The position numbers and the translations under genes are program-made. A stretch of 64,000 nucleotides of DNA, from NCBI GenBank assembly GCA_011109175.1, contig RDEW01000009.1:640875-704874 (forward strand). Reading direction: 5' to 3'. Each line of letters begins with the position of its first letter. Positions within the stretch are counted from its first letter, which is position 1. Source of the DNA: Dicyema japonicum. Its lineage: Eukaryota > Dicyemida > Rhombozoa > Dicyemidae. The notes under the pieces are model-generated. The model did not search any database. It worked only from the letters and a program-made list of their open reading frames with translations, and was not told the DNA's origin. Positions 33,421 to 45,843 of the stretch are shown here, in pieces.

Positions 33421-33977
33421 TTGTTAAGAGAACTGTATTCTATTATGTTCCCTAATCATAACTTGGTCATTTCTCTCCAAAACTGAGTTTAGGTACCTTT
33501 TTTCCTTGTCTGAGACCTTATTTAATATAACCTCCATACTAGATTACGTTGAATAATTCTCTTAATATTTAGATCGATTATACGCTAATAAACATATGTA
33601 GTTATAACAGGTTTATAAGTATTACTTAAATTTTAATCATTAAGACATTATGTGGTTCATCTGTCCAAGGAGATGACATTCATGCCTGCATACAAAAATG
33701 ATATCTCTCTTTCCTACTCTACTAGAGAGTTTCCACAACAATTGATATTGATGAGAGTGATGCTAGCCTCACACTGGGATCAATAGTTAGTTGAGGACTC
33801 TCTTTTCCTTTAACTCGGTGATCCTGGAAATAAATATTTTAGTTTATTGAACCAAAAAACCACCGTCAAATCCAAAATAATAAAATTCAGGTAATCCCAG
33901 CCTCCCTCAACAGTCTCCGCATCTTTTCTCGGTGTTCGACTGCGTTTCCGATATGGACGGGGTCCGCATACTAGAGT
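33421..33977 (-). repeat. Inverted duplicate, arm 1 (partner at 47,218-47,786)
   Basis: Reverse-complemented, this block matches 47,218-47,786 almost base for base over about 560 bp. The differences seen are an 11-base indel, a few single-base indels and one or two substitutions. It contains, in minus orientation, a LINE C-terminus (EHREKMRRLLREAGIT), an AATAAACTAAAATA tail, element B in the opposite orientation and the start of an RT reading frame (MEVILNKVSDKEKRYLNSVL). At its edge a stretch of about 30 bp, AAGAGAACTGTATTCAATTA and its near copy, is tandemly doubled. Confidence 0.85.
33640..33840 (+). mobile_element. Element B copy inside inverted duplicate
   Basis: It reads ATTATGTGGTTCATCTGTCC, ATGCCTGCAT (a shortened form of the conserved hairpin), TCTAGTAGAG-type centre (CTACTCTACTAGAGAGTTTC) and a 3' stem TGGGATCAATAGTTAG..GGTGATCCTGG with an AATAAATATTT tail. 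Divergent subfamily, 5'-shortened. Confidence 0.6.
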
Positions 33978-34213
33978 CCTTCGCAAATGTCGATTTTGTA
34001 ACGGGATAAATCTTCGGATAATAGTTCCCTCTTGATCAGAGATGAGAGGCCACGAACATTGTATGTGGCGATGGAAAACAAGGATTTTACATTTAGACAT
34101 GATAAAGACATGAATTTTTCTAGAGAAGAAAAACAGAAGCACGTCACCACTTCAACCAAAATTATAAAAATAAGTGCAAAAGTAATTCCTAATTTAAGGT
34201 CCGAATTTGACAA
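33978..34213 (-). pseudogene. LINE endonuclease N-terminus
   Basis: The minus strand reads SIATYNVRGLSSLIKRELLS and EDLSRYKIDIC. This is the start of APE endonucleases in the 'YNVRGL' LINE lineage, which goes with the RT at 31.7-33.4 kb. The frame is cut by the duplicate block after KIDICEGL. A Phe/Leu-rich leader precedes it (LGITFALIFIILVEVVTCFC), probably not part of the enzyme. Confidence 0.6.
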
Positions 34214-34287
34214 ATCATAATAATTTTTATATTTTATTAAAAGCGAAAATAATATAATTTAAATATTTATTAAATCCACTTTGTGGA

Positions 34288-37200
34288 ATGTTTACTAAGC
34301 GAAAAGACGAATCTAAAAAGGGACCTCATTTAATGTCAAAGGTACTAGATCCGCGCAAGGAAAGTTATTCGAGAATGCGTGCAATGTGCCATTTGATTGG
34401 TTGATTTCCTATTTACTCCAGTTACGAACATTTCCAGTCAAAAAACGAGCTAAAAAAATTTGTAGAAAATTCCCACCGTGAAATATTTTTCATTTTTTAC
34501 GACAATTTCCTCGTCATAGAATCCCTTATGAAACAAAGAGGTCGAATGGAGTTGTTTTAGTGTAGTAAACAAAGCCAACATGGTTGATATGAATTGCGCA
34601 CTTCTCGTCCTCGATGTTTTATTCATTAATTACTTTAAGGTTATCATTGCCTTCCTTCATCCGTTTTTGGGCGGAAGACTTTGGAATTACAATTCTATGA
34701 GTAACCCCTATTTTATTATTAAGTTTCAATCTTCCAAAAACTGACTGCGAGCTCTAATAAATTCAATGTTGCCTTCTCCTTTATTGGTAGTATCGGATTA
34801 GTGGAATTCGGCTATTTCTTAGATGGTTTCAGACCCTAAAGCCCTATACTCCAAAAGACGCTATTGATCTGTTCTCATCTATCGTTTCCTCCGTTAGTCA
34901 TTCCCCCGTCATTGCATTTCGACCCCCTAGTTATATTGTTAATAACTCTCCAGCTTCTATGAAAATTACGTCTTTGCCTATTTTTGGTTCAGTTCCTTCT
35001 CAAACAGGTGATAAGACCCCTGAACAAACAACCATTGAAGTCTTTCGAGCTTTTTTGTATCTTTTATCCCAAGAGGTTGACAATTTTTTCTTATTTCAGG
35101 TAATGAGGGTGGAATGGGGTGATGAAGAGGAAAAGAGGGACGCTTCATTCGAATTCCTTTTTGATAATCTTAACAAGTTTTATTTATCCCAAATATTCTC
35201 CCTCTCAGATTGTAGTATTCTGCACCCTTCTTCAGGTTTTAGAGTGATTGACTTAAAGAGCTCTTAAGTTCTTCTTCTCTGGTTTCAAAGATAAACAACC
35301 TCTCACGGTTCAACATGTTGACTCAGGAAGTTGTAATTCGATGGTTAGCCCACAATCTTAGATTTTCTGTTGACAGACGCTCCTCGCTAAAATGCCCGTA
35401 ATTATTTTGTTTATGTCAGTTTTGGGAATTCGACGATTAATCTATTCGATAACACGGAAACTCCAGATCTTGGTTCTTCCTTTCGTCCCTCAGAAACAGT
35501 GAATGCTTAAATTATTCCAGTCCTCTTCCGGGACCAGTCAACTAATCCACAGCGAAATCAATTTTGTCCGTCGAGCCTTAACAAATGAAGAAAGTGACAA
35601 CCTCACAAAAACTGATGAGAAGAGTACTTTTGTCCAGTCGATCAAATTACGTAGTAATAGTCAATTACATTTTCCAGCAGGTATTATTGACAGTCATTTT
35701 AGGCATTTCACATGCCAATACAATTCGAACAATGTATGCTGTCAGTCCTCAGTTTGTTCAAGGAGTGGCTAATCTCTATTGTATTACGACTTACTATTTT
35801 TAGACTGATAACAATAATCTCCCTGGGTTCTTAGATCTCTCCGTTAAAGTATTGTTTTATTTAACGTAGAATGAGTTTTCCGTAGACCATCAACATTTTT
35901 ACATATATTTTCTGACAAACTCAGCCAACACATTCATAATTCCTCCTTCATCTGACTCTAGCGTTATGGAATTGCAGGTATATTTAGTAATCACCTCACA
36001 GTTGACCGTTTGTAACCGCATTATTGTATTGTACCATTATATCGCTTCCAATCTGCCCCTGTCCCAGAACACATGGTAATCAGAATGCATATAGTTCAGG
36101 GCTCATATCATCAACGTGCTAATGCACATTATATCTACTATTATGCAGAATGCTGAAACCCAACGAAGTAATGATTTGTCCTCGAGTTCAACTTCCAATG
36201 TGGAATGGGTTTTATTTTCCGATAAATTGGCGAACATCCTTTTTGAGGTACAAATAGTTAATGTAGTCTTAGAGTATTTTGGTTTCTATAATTAGAAGTT
36301 CTCTTGCCACATCGATAAACAAAGATTTGTGGAATAGACTCACTCGGTTTCTTTCATCTTTAAATTACTCAGATGCTCTTATTGCTGAATGGTCGGTTAG
36401 GATTTCTTTGATATTTTAGAAAATTATGATGAGTCTGACAAAAGTGCTTGCCCTACATGCTTACAATATTAATTTGTCCTCTCTACCCTTAGATATGATT
36501 TTGGAGAGGAAGGAGAAGATTAAGCAAAGAGCTGGTTTGTTTTTTGACTTAATATAGTCATCAATGAACATCTGAACACTCAGTCTAATGTGGATACTGA
36601 TCTCAACCGAATTTGGGGGAGTCTTTCTGGATTGTGGCTGTACCCAAATTTGTGGAAAGCAGTTCTAGCTTAACCAATGAAAATGGTTCAATTTAATTAT
36701 GCATTTTAGTTGAAACCAGTGTAAAAAAACGAATATCTCAGGTTGTGGAAGAAACACACACAACTGAGACAAATCTCCTAGTCCAGTCTCATTCTGTTCA
36801 AAAACAGATAGTTACTCCAATCTACGAGATTACGGCTTATCTAATGAATTATATTTGAACGAAGAGGATCATTCATTAAACACAGATGAGAATGAACATG
36901 TTGGTGATACGGTTTACACTGTCGAATCTAAAGAAGAGATTGATGGTTTGGTATTTATTCTTACTCTTAGAGGACTTTAATAATGCGGCTTATGAGGATT
37001 TTAGAGATATTGGAAATAAGAGCCCAAACAGTACCATTCATGGTTTTCTGGTAAATTATATAAAGCTGTTCAAAATCGGGATTCTACTTTGGTCTCGGGA
37101 ATTTCAAAGAAGTCTTGTCCCTGGGTGGAATGCCGAAGCGGCAATGAAAATGTGGAAACATATTATTGGAATTATTGGAAATGTTAATGAAATTCCGGAT

Positions 37201-40200
37201 TCTTTTGTCCTCACCAAAGTTTACCTGTTTTTTTCTGGAACTTACTGAAAAGTTCATTTTGGTTGATTTTATTTTTTATTACCAGATACGCAAAAATCAG
37301 GCAATTTCAATTACCAACGTCGAGTCCCTTCCTCGTGCTGATTCTATTCCCCCGATTACCTTTATTATACCGTGGCTTTTTGATGTTTTAGCTCATTTTA
37401 CTCGTAGATGTGCTTTCAGCCAATCGAACAAAAGTCTGCACGTTTACTGGCATTTAAGATAATTTGTTTGATAATGGCAAACACAGCCCGTGACTCACTC
37501 ATTGATACTCAAAAGTTGAACATTTTTTACACAATTCTGCATGATTGTTCTGTTTCCTCCGACATTGTTTTATGTTTTGCTTATGTTAGGATATTGTCGG
37601 TAATTTGGTATACCACGCTCCATTAATTTGTCAATCTATGCTACCAGGACTATCTCTGTTTTATCTTGACCTGTTTGAAGCGTCCATGCAGGTTTTGTCA
37701 GTTTCGACAGGGAACGTTTCGTTAAACCATTTGAATGCTATAAAGACATTGTCTATACTGTTCAATTTCTCAATTGTCTTCTCAAATATCGACGTCCTGA
37801 GTTCACGACAAAACGAATTGGTTCTTGTTCCATGGTCTGATTTTAAAGTTGTTTTTTTTTGGTACAATTTCAAGGAACGGTTAATTCTGTGCATGATTAA
37901 CGAGGCAAAATCTCAGAAGGAAACAAAATCAAAGTAGTTCCACCTTACATGTTAGATGTCTGGCTCTAAACTGTGTTGGGAATATGGTTTACTGTCTTTT
38001 ATGCGATCTCAATACTGACTATATAATCACTGAAGCTGTTGATGTTCTTTTAGCCAACACTAAAGTATTGTTCTTGTAACATCAAGTCGAGCAACATTGA
38101 GGTAATCGACACATCTGTATCACTAATGAGACTGTTGTCTCAAATGGCTTGTAATTTTAAAGGGAAAATGTTGAATCTTCCTCGCAATATTGTAGAGGTT
38201 TGTCTGTTTACGTTTTTATAGTCATTATGTTCCTCCCTGGCTATTTTACCTACAATGATAGAATTGAGCGACAAATCCTTCCAAGTAATACTAGTATTTA
38301 AGATGAGACATATTCTGAACTTATTTTCTGTATTATTGACTGGTGTATGAGCATGCCATTCTCCATGCTTGTTGAGTCATCATTCTTTGATAAAATACTT
38401 CTTACCAATGTTTTTAAGGTCATTGTTAATAATTTATTAAAGGTTCTCATTGGTGCAAATCCCCTTAATAACAGTTCATCTGGATCTGAGAGACAGTCTA
38501 TGGCCGAAGAATTTAATCGTTCAAGTGATCATTCTAATTTTTCTGCTGACAAAGGAATCAAGGTTACTCAGTCTTTTGAAACACTTTCTCTTTCATCAGT
38601 CATTAAATACGTACTATATGTTTTTTATATTTAGGCTATTAATCACATTATCGAGAATTTGTTCATCTTGGACAGAGATTCAGCTCTAGTTTCAATGTCA
38701 AATGAAATTGACGAGACTGGAGACGGTTCTGAGTTGACTACAAAAGTACTGGATATGCCAAATCTCCAGGTTCTTGATTTTAAATATGTAGTTTTTCATA
38801 TCATCTTCGGACAACACAATATTCACGTTTATTAGACTACCAATGGTTTTATAAATGCTTACTGGTAGGATCATGGACTTGCCAAATGTAGAATTATTGT
38901 GAGAAGCCTGAGTGGGAGGCACAGCATCGATTTAGTGGACGGAGATATGCTTATTGATACCTGTCATCATTCTGATATCATGGCTGGTGGAGATAACACA
39001 TTATTGTTTGTTATTTTTGATTATTTTTTAGTAAATCTGCTAGTGTGGGCTCTAATAAACCAAATGATGATGTTTTGACCTCAAATGATGTCAGATCTCC
39101 CAACAAAGTGATTGATTACTTAATATCAGATATTGGAAGAGATTAATGATTCTCTTCCAGAATGCTTTTTTGAGAATAGTGGGAAAATTGATGAACCTGA
39201 TGAATGTAAATGCATTCCGGAAGAGGATTATGAGTACATACGGGAAGCTGTGGATTTATATGCTCAACTAGAACGGGAGTGGGCCTCATCTAACCTTAAA
39301 AAAAGCAGGTTATTCTGATTTGTCTAAGATTAAGACCTTCCAGAATTTCCACCACTCAGACTAACAAGTCAAATTCATGGAATTTTGACACGTGTCGTTC
39401 TTTTATCAATTTACTTGGATATTTCAGATTTCAGAAAAGGTCTATTTTTTAAGATATTAAAGTTGTTCGCTTTATTTGTTGAAAAAGAGTGAAAAACTTA
39501 TCAGAGAGTTGAAGTACCTGGACAGTCAGAAATGGTTGAATATTTGTAGTATTTGCAGTCGGGAAGTATACAAGATAGCAGTTGTGTATGTTGGGGAAGG
39601 ACAGGAGGACAGACAGTGTATTTTATCAAACACTAATGGGAGTGAATGCTTTGATAAATTCGTCTCTTGTCTCGGATGGAAAGTAGAACTTAAATCCCAC
39701 AGCGGATATATGGGGGGACTTTGTCAGCATTACGAAAATTCAGAATTTTCAGCTGCTGTGACATATTATTCTACCTCAACTCTCGAACTAATGTTTCACG
39801 TGTCAACTGAATTGTCGTCCTTCATTTCTGATTTTAATCAACGGGTTGCTATTGATTATGATCTGATAGCTAAGACACATTGGAAATGATGAAGTCCATA
39901 TTGTTTGGTCGGAAAATTGGAGGGATTATAGAAGGAGAATAATTACCACCGACTTTGCTGATGTTATTATCGTTATTTACCCCCTCAAATGCGGTATGTT
40001 CAGAATTCAACTTGATTTAAAACCTGCTTATGTTGTTGGGCTACTTTACTTTGTAGAAAGACATAAACTGTTGGCCTCTTTTTGACGGTGCTATTGTGAA
40101 TCAATACAGTCTTCCTGGACTTGTTCGTGCTGCTGCTATCAATATTAATAGAATTTTGAAGCAATCTAGTCAGTTTTACGTACCTTTGTATTTTGTGAGA

Positions 40201-40323
40201 TTTAATGTGTTTAGTTTTATGGAGAGGGACAATTATTTTGCTAGTATTTTCAAAAATTACTTAGACGATGTCCCCTTTGGAAACTTCTGTTATCAATCTT
40301 TTGAGCCTGGACATTCTATTTGA
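34288..40323 (+). CDS. RALGAPA: Ral GTPase-activating protein alpha subunit
   Basis: Large subunit of the tuberin-like RalGAP complex that turns off RalA/B in exocytosis and TOR control. The start ATG at 34288 gives [21 protein letters not shown], like the family N-terminus. Alpha-solenoid segments follow in family order: [19 protein letters not shown] (34.83 kb), [20 protein letters not shown] (35.1), [14 protein letters not shown] (35.63), [16 protein letters not shown] (36.0), [20 protein letters not shown] (37.1), [17 protein letters not shown] (37.3). At 39.5-40.3 kb lies the Rap/RalGAP catalytic domain: [34 protein letters not shown], and [13 protein letters not shown] with the catalytic Asn thumb. 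Mapped introns include 35,076-35,099, 37,262-37,285, 37,385-37,407, 39,535-39,558, 39,845-39,869 and 40,032-40,056 (23-25 bp); more than 20 are expected. It looks intact apart from a possible one-base problem in the first exons. Exact exon count is not resolved. Confidence 0.88.
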
Positions 40324-41305
40324 CCCTTTAATTATTTTTGCTAAGTAGAAAATTGTTTAAATAATTACTTTTTTATAAAACTTTATACGATTATTTTAAA
40401 AAAATCAATCAAAAATGGTTCGAGGTTGAGTTGCCTCTCGCTTTTTTATATACCAAATATATACAAAAAATAGAGTTGCAGTCATCTTCAATGATGTGTG
40501 CTAGATTTCCGAGTATTTTGAGGAAAGCGTAGGACGAATTTCCGAGGTTGCCTGAGATTTCTATAGCAAGAGAAACAAATGTTATGATGCTTCGATTAAA
40601 ATTTAATCAGAAATTGAAATCTTTAAGTCAAAGAGACAATGCTTTGAATTAAATCGAAGATTAGAACCCTCTGAGTTCCTAAGTCATGCTATGGACTTTG
40701 ACGAGGGTAACTGTTTGCGATATTGCACGGAAGCACTTGAATGAAGATGTCATAATTTTTATTAAGAACTTCACTGGTCTCCACAATTTTAGAGTTGGTT
40801 CTTCACTGGTACCACATACTTCATTCTAAAAAACTGATTCTGTCAATCCTAAGAATTTAAGATTAATCAAATTTATGCCTGGTTTTTGGAAAAAAAACTT
40901 GTCACTAAAATCACTCGCTATGAAGATGTGTTCAATCTCATTTCGGACTGTTAATTTGGGACTAAAAAGCAATATCAAGAAAGTAAAGTCATGATTTTGT
41001 CGATTGTTCAAAGCTGAGATGACTTAGTATCTCCATTCTTTAAAAAGTACACGGAAATTTTCCAAATACAATGTATTTGTATAAATCCACCACTGCCTTC
41101 AATATACCACCAATAAGACACTAAAGAGCATGTTCATTGAGTATAAACACGGATCCCATAAAGCATTCGAAGCCTCAGGGTTAGTAAAATTTGAGTACGA
41201 GATGAGGATGGTCTTCTTTGATGTTCCATGAAAATGATTTAGCCAAAAAAATATTAGCTCTTAACTAGAACTTTTATATTTTTTCCAACTTTTATATTTA
41301 GCTCT
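40324..41305. other. No gene seen
   Basis: The 3' flank of RalGAP alpha starts with A/T-rich sequence. Further on, short open pieces (a plus stretch near 40,670 reading EFLSHAMDFDEGN, and a minus ORF at 40,826-41,011) have no recognised family and look like eroded transposon. Confidence 0.35.
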
Positions 41306-41310
41306 TAACT

Positions 41311-42320
41311 GAAATTCGTGCGTCATGTGGTTCGCCTTGTCTGGTGGCGTCAGATACAAGTCAAAAGTGTGCTTGACCACGCCGCAATCAAAAATAACGG
41401 CTCCGGCTTCATCGGTCTGTGTGGTCAAAAAACAATTCGTTTCTTTCATTCAAGGCTAGAAGCCTTAAATACACGTAATTTGAAGAAAAATCCACCCCTC
41501 TTCAAACTCTAGTGAAAGATGATCGTTGTCTATACAGGAAAGCCGTGGGTACTCTGGAACATAGGAAAAACCTCTCGATCCTGTTGAGGCGTACCGGGAT
41601 CACTTATTAGTTGGTTTACTCCTTCTTTCTTGGTGTTCCCTTTTCGGGGTTATTAAATAAATAAGTCAAAAGTGTATCCTAAAAGAACCATTTGTCGACG
41701 ACCATCCAAAGGAGTTCCCCCTGGACGGCACTTCCTACACATCCGTGCACTTTTCCGGTGGAGACTCGTCATGTTAGGAGATGTTGAAATGAATACGGGA
41801 CCAAAAGTTTTAAAGATACTTAGCCTGAACATTAACGGAGTTAGAGGCAAGGCATCCGAACTGAGATTATATTTGGAGAGGAATAAAATTGATATCTGCC
41901 TTTTACAAGAGACCAAGCTTTCTGAGAAATCCACTACTAAATTTACCGGTTTCAATGTATCGAGAGTCAACCGACAATCGGGCCAAGGTGGAGAACTATT
42001 GACCCTCGTCAAGAGAAACATGATGTTCGATAAACACTCCTCCACATTCAGGAATCTAATGGAAGACGCAAACACAGAATTTATTGGGATTTCGGTACAA
42101 AATTCTCTCGGAGCTATTATCATCGCCAACATCTATGTTCCCCCTCCAGGTTCCTGTGCAAAAGGATTTTCTATGGATTTGTCTGCCCTAGATATGATGG
42201 AAAACGAAACCGAAAACCAAATTTATTCCAAAATAAGTAAGGAGTTATTTTTAGGATATTTAAACGTGTCCGCCTATGTGGCCTGGACACTTCCGATATA
42301 TCCACACTCCATTTAGTTAT
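41311..42320 (+). pseudogene. LINE 5' end: 5' signature, 2A-like motif and APE endonuclease
   Basis: The element begins GTGCGTCATGTGGTTCGCCT and GGTGGCGTCAGATAC, is interrupted by element B (41,371-41,662), then runs on. The frame 41,672-42,316 encodes GRHFLHIRALFRWRLVML, then GDVEMNTGP (41,777-41,803), a degenerate 2A-like motif, then the endonuclease: LSLNINGVRGKASELRLYLE, NKIDICLLQETKLSEK, GGELLTLVKRN and IIIANIYVPPPGSCAKGF. It stops before the GDLN box. The 3' end abuts the minus-strand LINE at 42,324. The mapped N-terminal half of the endonuclease is intact; the rest is deleted. Confidence 0.72.
41371..41662 (+). mobile_element. Element B copy with 13-bp target duplication, inside LINE 5' end
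   Basis: An insertion of about 292 bp ends TTTCGGGGTTATTAAATAAAT and has the element B 3' stem (GGGATCACTTATTAG with TTGGTGTTCCC). It is flanked by exact direct repeats AAGTCAAAAGTGT at 41,358-41,370 and 41,663-41,675. Removing it rejoins the host LINE 5' end. The copy lacks most of the element B 5' part, as expected of 5' truncation. Confidence 0.72.
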
Positions 42321-42323
42321 CTT

Positions 42324-45300
42324 CTATCGTTGGATCCCATTGATTATTTTCTCTACGATGTTTTTAACAAGAGTTAGAATCATGTCTTCTTCATTACTGA
42401 GAGCATCCCAGAGCCTTTTCCTAAAGCCAACTTTATTGCCGACCTTCTGGTTTTTATCCATGAAAAACATTATTCTTTCTCTTTGGCAAAAGAAAAACCA
42501 TGCTTCGCATCCATATAGCAGTTCCGGTAGGATGATTTTCATGAAGATGAACAAGAAGGTTTCCAGGCTTACAAACAACTTTCTCGTACATAAGAGTACT
42601 TGAAGCGCCTTTTTCCTTCTTAGTCTTATGTCCTTCATGAAGGAACCTTTCCATCTATTGCTATCCCGAGGTAGCGCATTGAGTTTACTTTAGGAATCTC
42701 TAATGAGTAAGGCTGCTTCTGATGCCTCCTTATGCGACTTACTCGTAGAGAGCTGGATTTCTCCGTAGACAATCTCATCAATCTTTTAGTGCACCAGTCC
42801 TGAACTTGTCCAATGAATGACAAGATCCTTTCTCCGAAAGAGTTGATTTGGTAGATGTATTTGTGATCAGAGTATCATCGACGTATATCAATAGTTTTGT
42901 GTTTATATCCGGGGGAGTTAGAAAATCTGATAGGAATATGTTGAATAGCAGAGGGATCAGGACGGAACCCTGTGGAACTCCCCTCTTCAGTATGATGTCT
43001 TTCGACATATGTGCTTCAACACGTACTTGAGAAATCCGTCCTGTTAGGAAATCCCTTATCCAGATGAGAAGTTTCTTTTGGATCTGAGCAGCTGCTAGCC
43101 TTGATAGGAGTGCTTCATGCCACACACTATCGAAAGCCTTGGACAGATCCAAACATACCAGGTTGACTAGTCTTTTGACTTCCAGAACTTCCAGACCTCT
43201 CAATACGTTGAATGCATCTGGTAGATACAGTCCGTGCATGATTCTCCTGGTCTGAAGTCTTATTGTTCTGCGAGGAGGAAACCACTCTCTTCTATGTGGT
43301 CGTTAAGCCTTCTGAAGATAATTCGTTCGATAATCTTGGAGATCGAACAGATGAGACTTATTGGCCTATAGCCGAGAGGGTCCCTCCTCGATTTTCCCGG
43401 TTTCAGTATCATTCTGACAATGGAAGATTTCCAGCGTTTTGGGACATGACCATGATGAATGCTTGCATTGAATAAATTCTTCAGTATGGGAAATAGAGCC
43501 TCTGGGGCTTCCTTGAACAATCTTATGCTTAGATGGTCGAGTCCAGGAGCGTTAGCCTTGCTTTCATGATTGCAGTCATGACTTCATCCGTAGTTATTTT
43601 CATTTCAGTATCCTTAAGATCGTCCAAACAGTAGGTTAAAATTTCACGTGAAGAATCTAACGTCTCCCTCGGAATAAGCTCCATCGGGTTGACCCCCTGA
43701 ATACGGTCCAGTTGTTTCTTAAAAGTATCTGAGGCTTCTTCCATAGAACATAGTCCACCTTCTGGCTTGGTCAAGGAGATTTTTATGTCATTCCTTTTCT
43801 GGCTAGTTATTCTTTTGTAGAACTTCCAGAACGAGGAGTCTTTGGTGTTTAGTTTGCTTTCCTCTGCCCTCAAACATTGTTCTTAAGATAGTATTGTTCC
43901 TTCTTCAATGGCTTTCTTGATTATCTTCAATTGTCCGGTCAATGCAATCCGGTCTATCCAGTCCACACATCTTCTGAGTTTGGTCCTCAGGCGATTCCTT
44001 TCATTGATCAAAAATAATGTGGAACGCGAAAGACTGATGCTCTTTTCATAATTGGTACTTGAAGATCTTTTCCTTGCATAAAGCATTAAGTATGTCTCCA
44101 TCATGATGGAGAGTTCATTATCTATGATGTTGATTTCACTTCGGGAATAATCTTTATCTTCCAGTCTTTGAGGTTTCTTGATATGTACCTTCTGTAGTGT
44201 TCCCAGTTTATTCTTGTTAGGTCGTAACCTGTAAACACAGAGTCCATGTAGTCTGGAGCTAGGTTCAATAACATCTCTTGGGGTATATGATCACTCCCGA
44301 TGTCCCACATGATCATCGGCTTTTCTACATAATTGTAGAGTGGTGGTGACACCAGGAACACCCCAAGCATGTCTCCTCCGTAGTGCGAGTAATGATTCGG
44401 TTTTTCCGATGTCAAAATCTCAAATCCAGTTTTATCACTCAATTTCCTTAGTCTGATTCCATCATCGTTAGTACCGAGGCATCCATATTCAATGTTTTTG
44501 GCATTTAGATCACCCACTAGGATAGACATATCATTTCTTGTGAAGAATTCTTCAATTTCTGTGGAACACTTTCTAAGGTCTTTTGAATACATTCCACCGA
44601 CGTGAATCCAACTGCCGCAGCATCTCACCTGACGGAAACAAATTCGCAGTGTGTATTCATAATAATTTTTGGCTCACGTATCTGTAGAACTTCACTGGTA
44701 GAACAATGTTGTTCCAGTACCAGCTACTGCACCTTCGACCCATGGAATTTCTATAAAATTGAATCCCTCGATCATTGTGTTGTTGGTCATTTTCACTTTG
44801 GTCTCGTTGACCACCAGGATTTCAATCTTGGTGGACGATAGTAGTAGTGCCAGGTCATGACGACTCTTCTTTAAGGATCGGGCGTTCACCAGCAGTATCT
44901 TCAAGTTTCTTTTCAATTTTCTTGTTGGTGGCCCGGAAACTCCATGGCCAAATCCACCATATTGCATAAATCCATTCCGAGTATGTTACTTAGTTCCTTC
45001 AGTATACATACTATTTCCTTTAGCTCTTTTTTAACACTTTCTGATAACTTTTCCTTCCGTAGCCAGGCCGACTCTCGCGGAGGAGGTGCTGCTTCGTACT
45101 TGTTAGTACTTGGGCCAATTATCCTTTTTTGGGCTGGCGGTTCCAATTTCTTGGTTATAATATCCGTCTGTTTTGGTTCCTGTTGTCGATTCGGGAGTTT
45201 AACTTTCGTCTGGCCTCCATGAATACAGGGCATCCTTTGTATCTTGCGTCGTGTCTTGTTGACCCGCAGTTAACACATTTTCGTTCAAGAGTTGGATCCG

Positions 45301-45842
45301 CATCACACTTGGTGGTGTCGTGTTTTCCCGCGCAACAGAAGCCTTTTTTCTTTCCCGTGCACTGGCATGCAAAGTGGCCGATTTGCTGACAACTGTAGCA
45401 GATTGGTGGTCCTCTTCGCATCTATTCACAAGAAATCTTGTTCGTCCCGATGTAGAAGCCACATCTAATTAGTGATGTAGCTCCGACTTCATTGATCGTG
45501 GCCTTCGCCAATGGCATGGCCTGTGATCCTCTGGTCATTCGGGTAACTTTCGTGACTGAGAGAGCCATCTCCTGAAGGTAGTCCAAGAGGTCGTCCTCCT
45601 TTACCCAGAAGGGGAGGTTCCTGAGGACAATCTCAGACGGTTTTGTTGAGATTGTCTTGAAATGGTGATTGTCATTACCAAAGGGGCAGGTCTCATTCAC
45701 CGCCTCTATAAAGGTGGCCACATGGGAGTTATCCAGGAAATCCAGTCGGAAAGAGCCCGGTCCTCTGTGGCTCATCCTCATAGATCCGTATTGGTCATAG
45801 TATTGTAAAACATTTGCGATTTTAATCCCGTCCATATCGGAA
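42324..45842 (-). mobile_element. Near-complete two-ORF LINE (ORF1 zinc knuckles, EN, RT), frame-broken
   Basis: On the minus strand, ORF1 starts at 45,835 (MDGIKIANVLQYYDQYGSMR), with an RNA-binding-like middle (PSEIVLRNLPFWVKEDDLLD). CCHC knuckles lie at 45,421-45,230: CYSCQQIGHFACQC, CCAGKHDTTKC, CVNCGSTRHDARYKGC. The endonuclease runs from about 44,920 (ILLVNARSLKKSRHDLALLL, ILVVNETKVK) through GGMYSKDLRK, VGDLNAKNIEYGCLG and DIGSDHIP. RT fingers at 43,480-43,330 read ILKPGKSRRDPLGYRPISLI and SISKIIERII. The palm has VCLDLSKAFDSVWHEALLSR, RGVPQGSVLIPLLFN and LLIYVDDTLI (YVDD). The thumb reads ILPELLYGCEAWF to 42,324. All domains are present in order, but ORF2 is split over several frames, so the copy is probably inactive. 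No 3' stem-loop is seen at its 3' edge, so the tail may be missing. Confidence 0.82.
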
Positions 45843-45843
45843 T

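Noticed and set aside
33810-34142. 110-codon minus ORF ending in ETVEGGWDYLNFIILDL
   Set aside because: Frame-shifted reading through a LINE C-terminus and its 3' tail; the correct frame ends in EHREKMRRLLREAGIT then stop.
41653-42132. 159-codon minus-strand ORF
   Set aside because: Antisense shadow of the LINE endonuclease on the plus strand.
45129-45389. Plus-strand Cys/Phe-rich ORF
   Set aside because: Antisense of the CCHC zinc-knuckle ORF1; the minus strand carries the real motifs.
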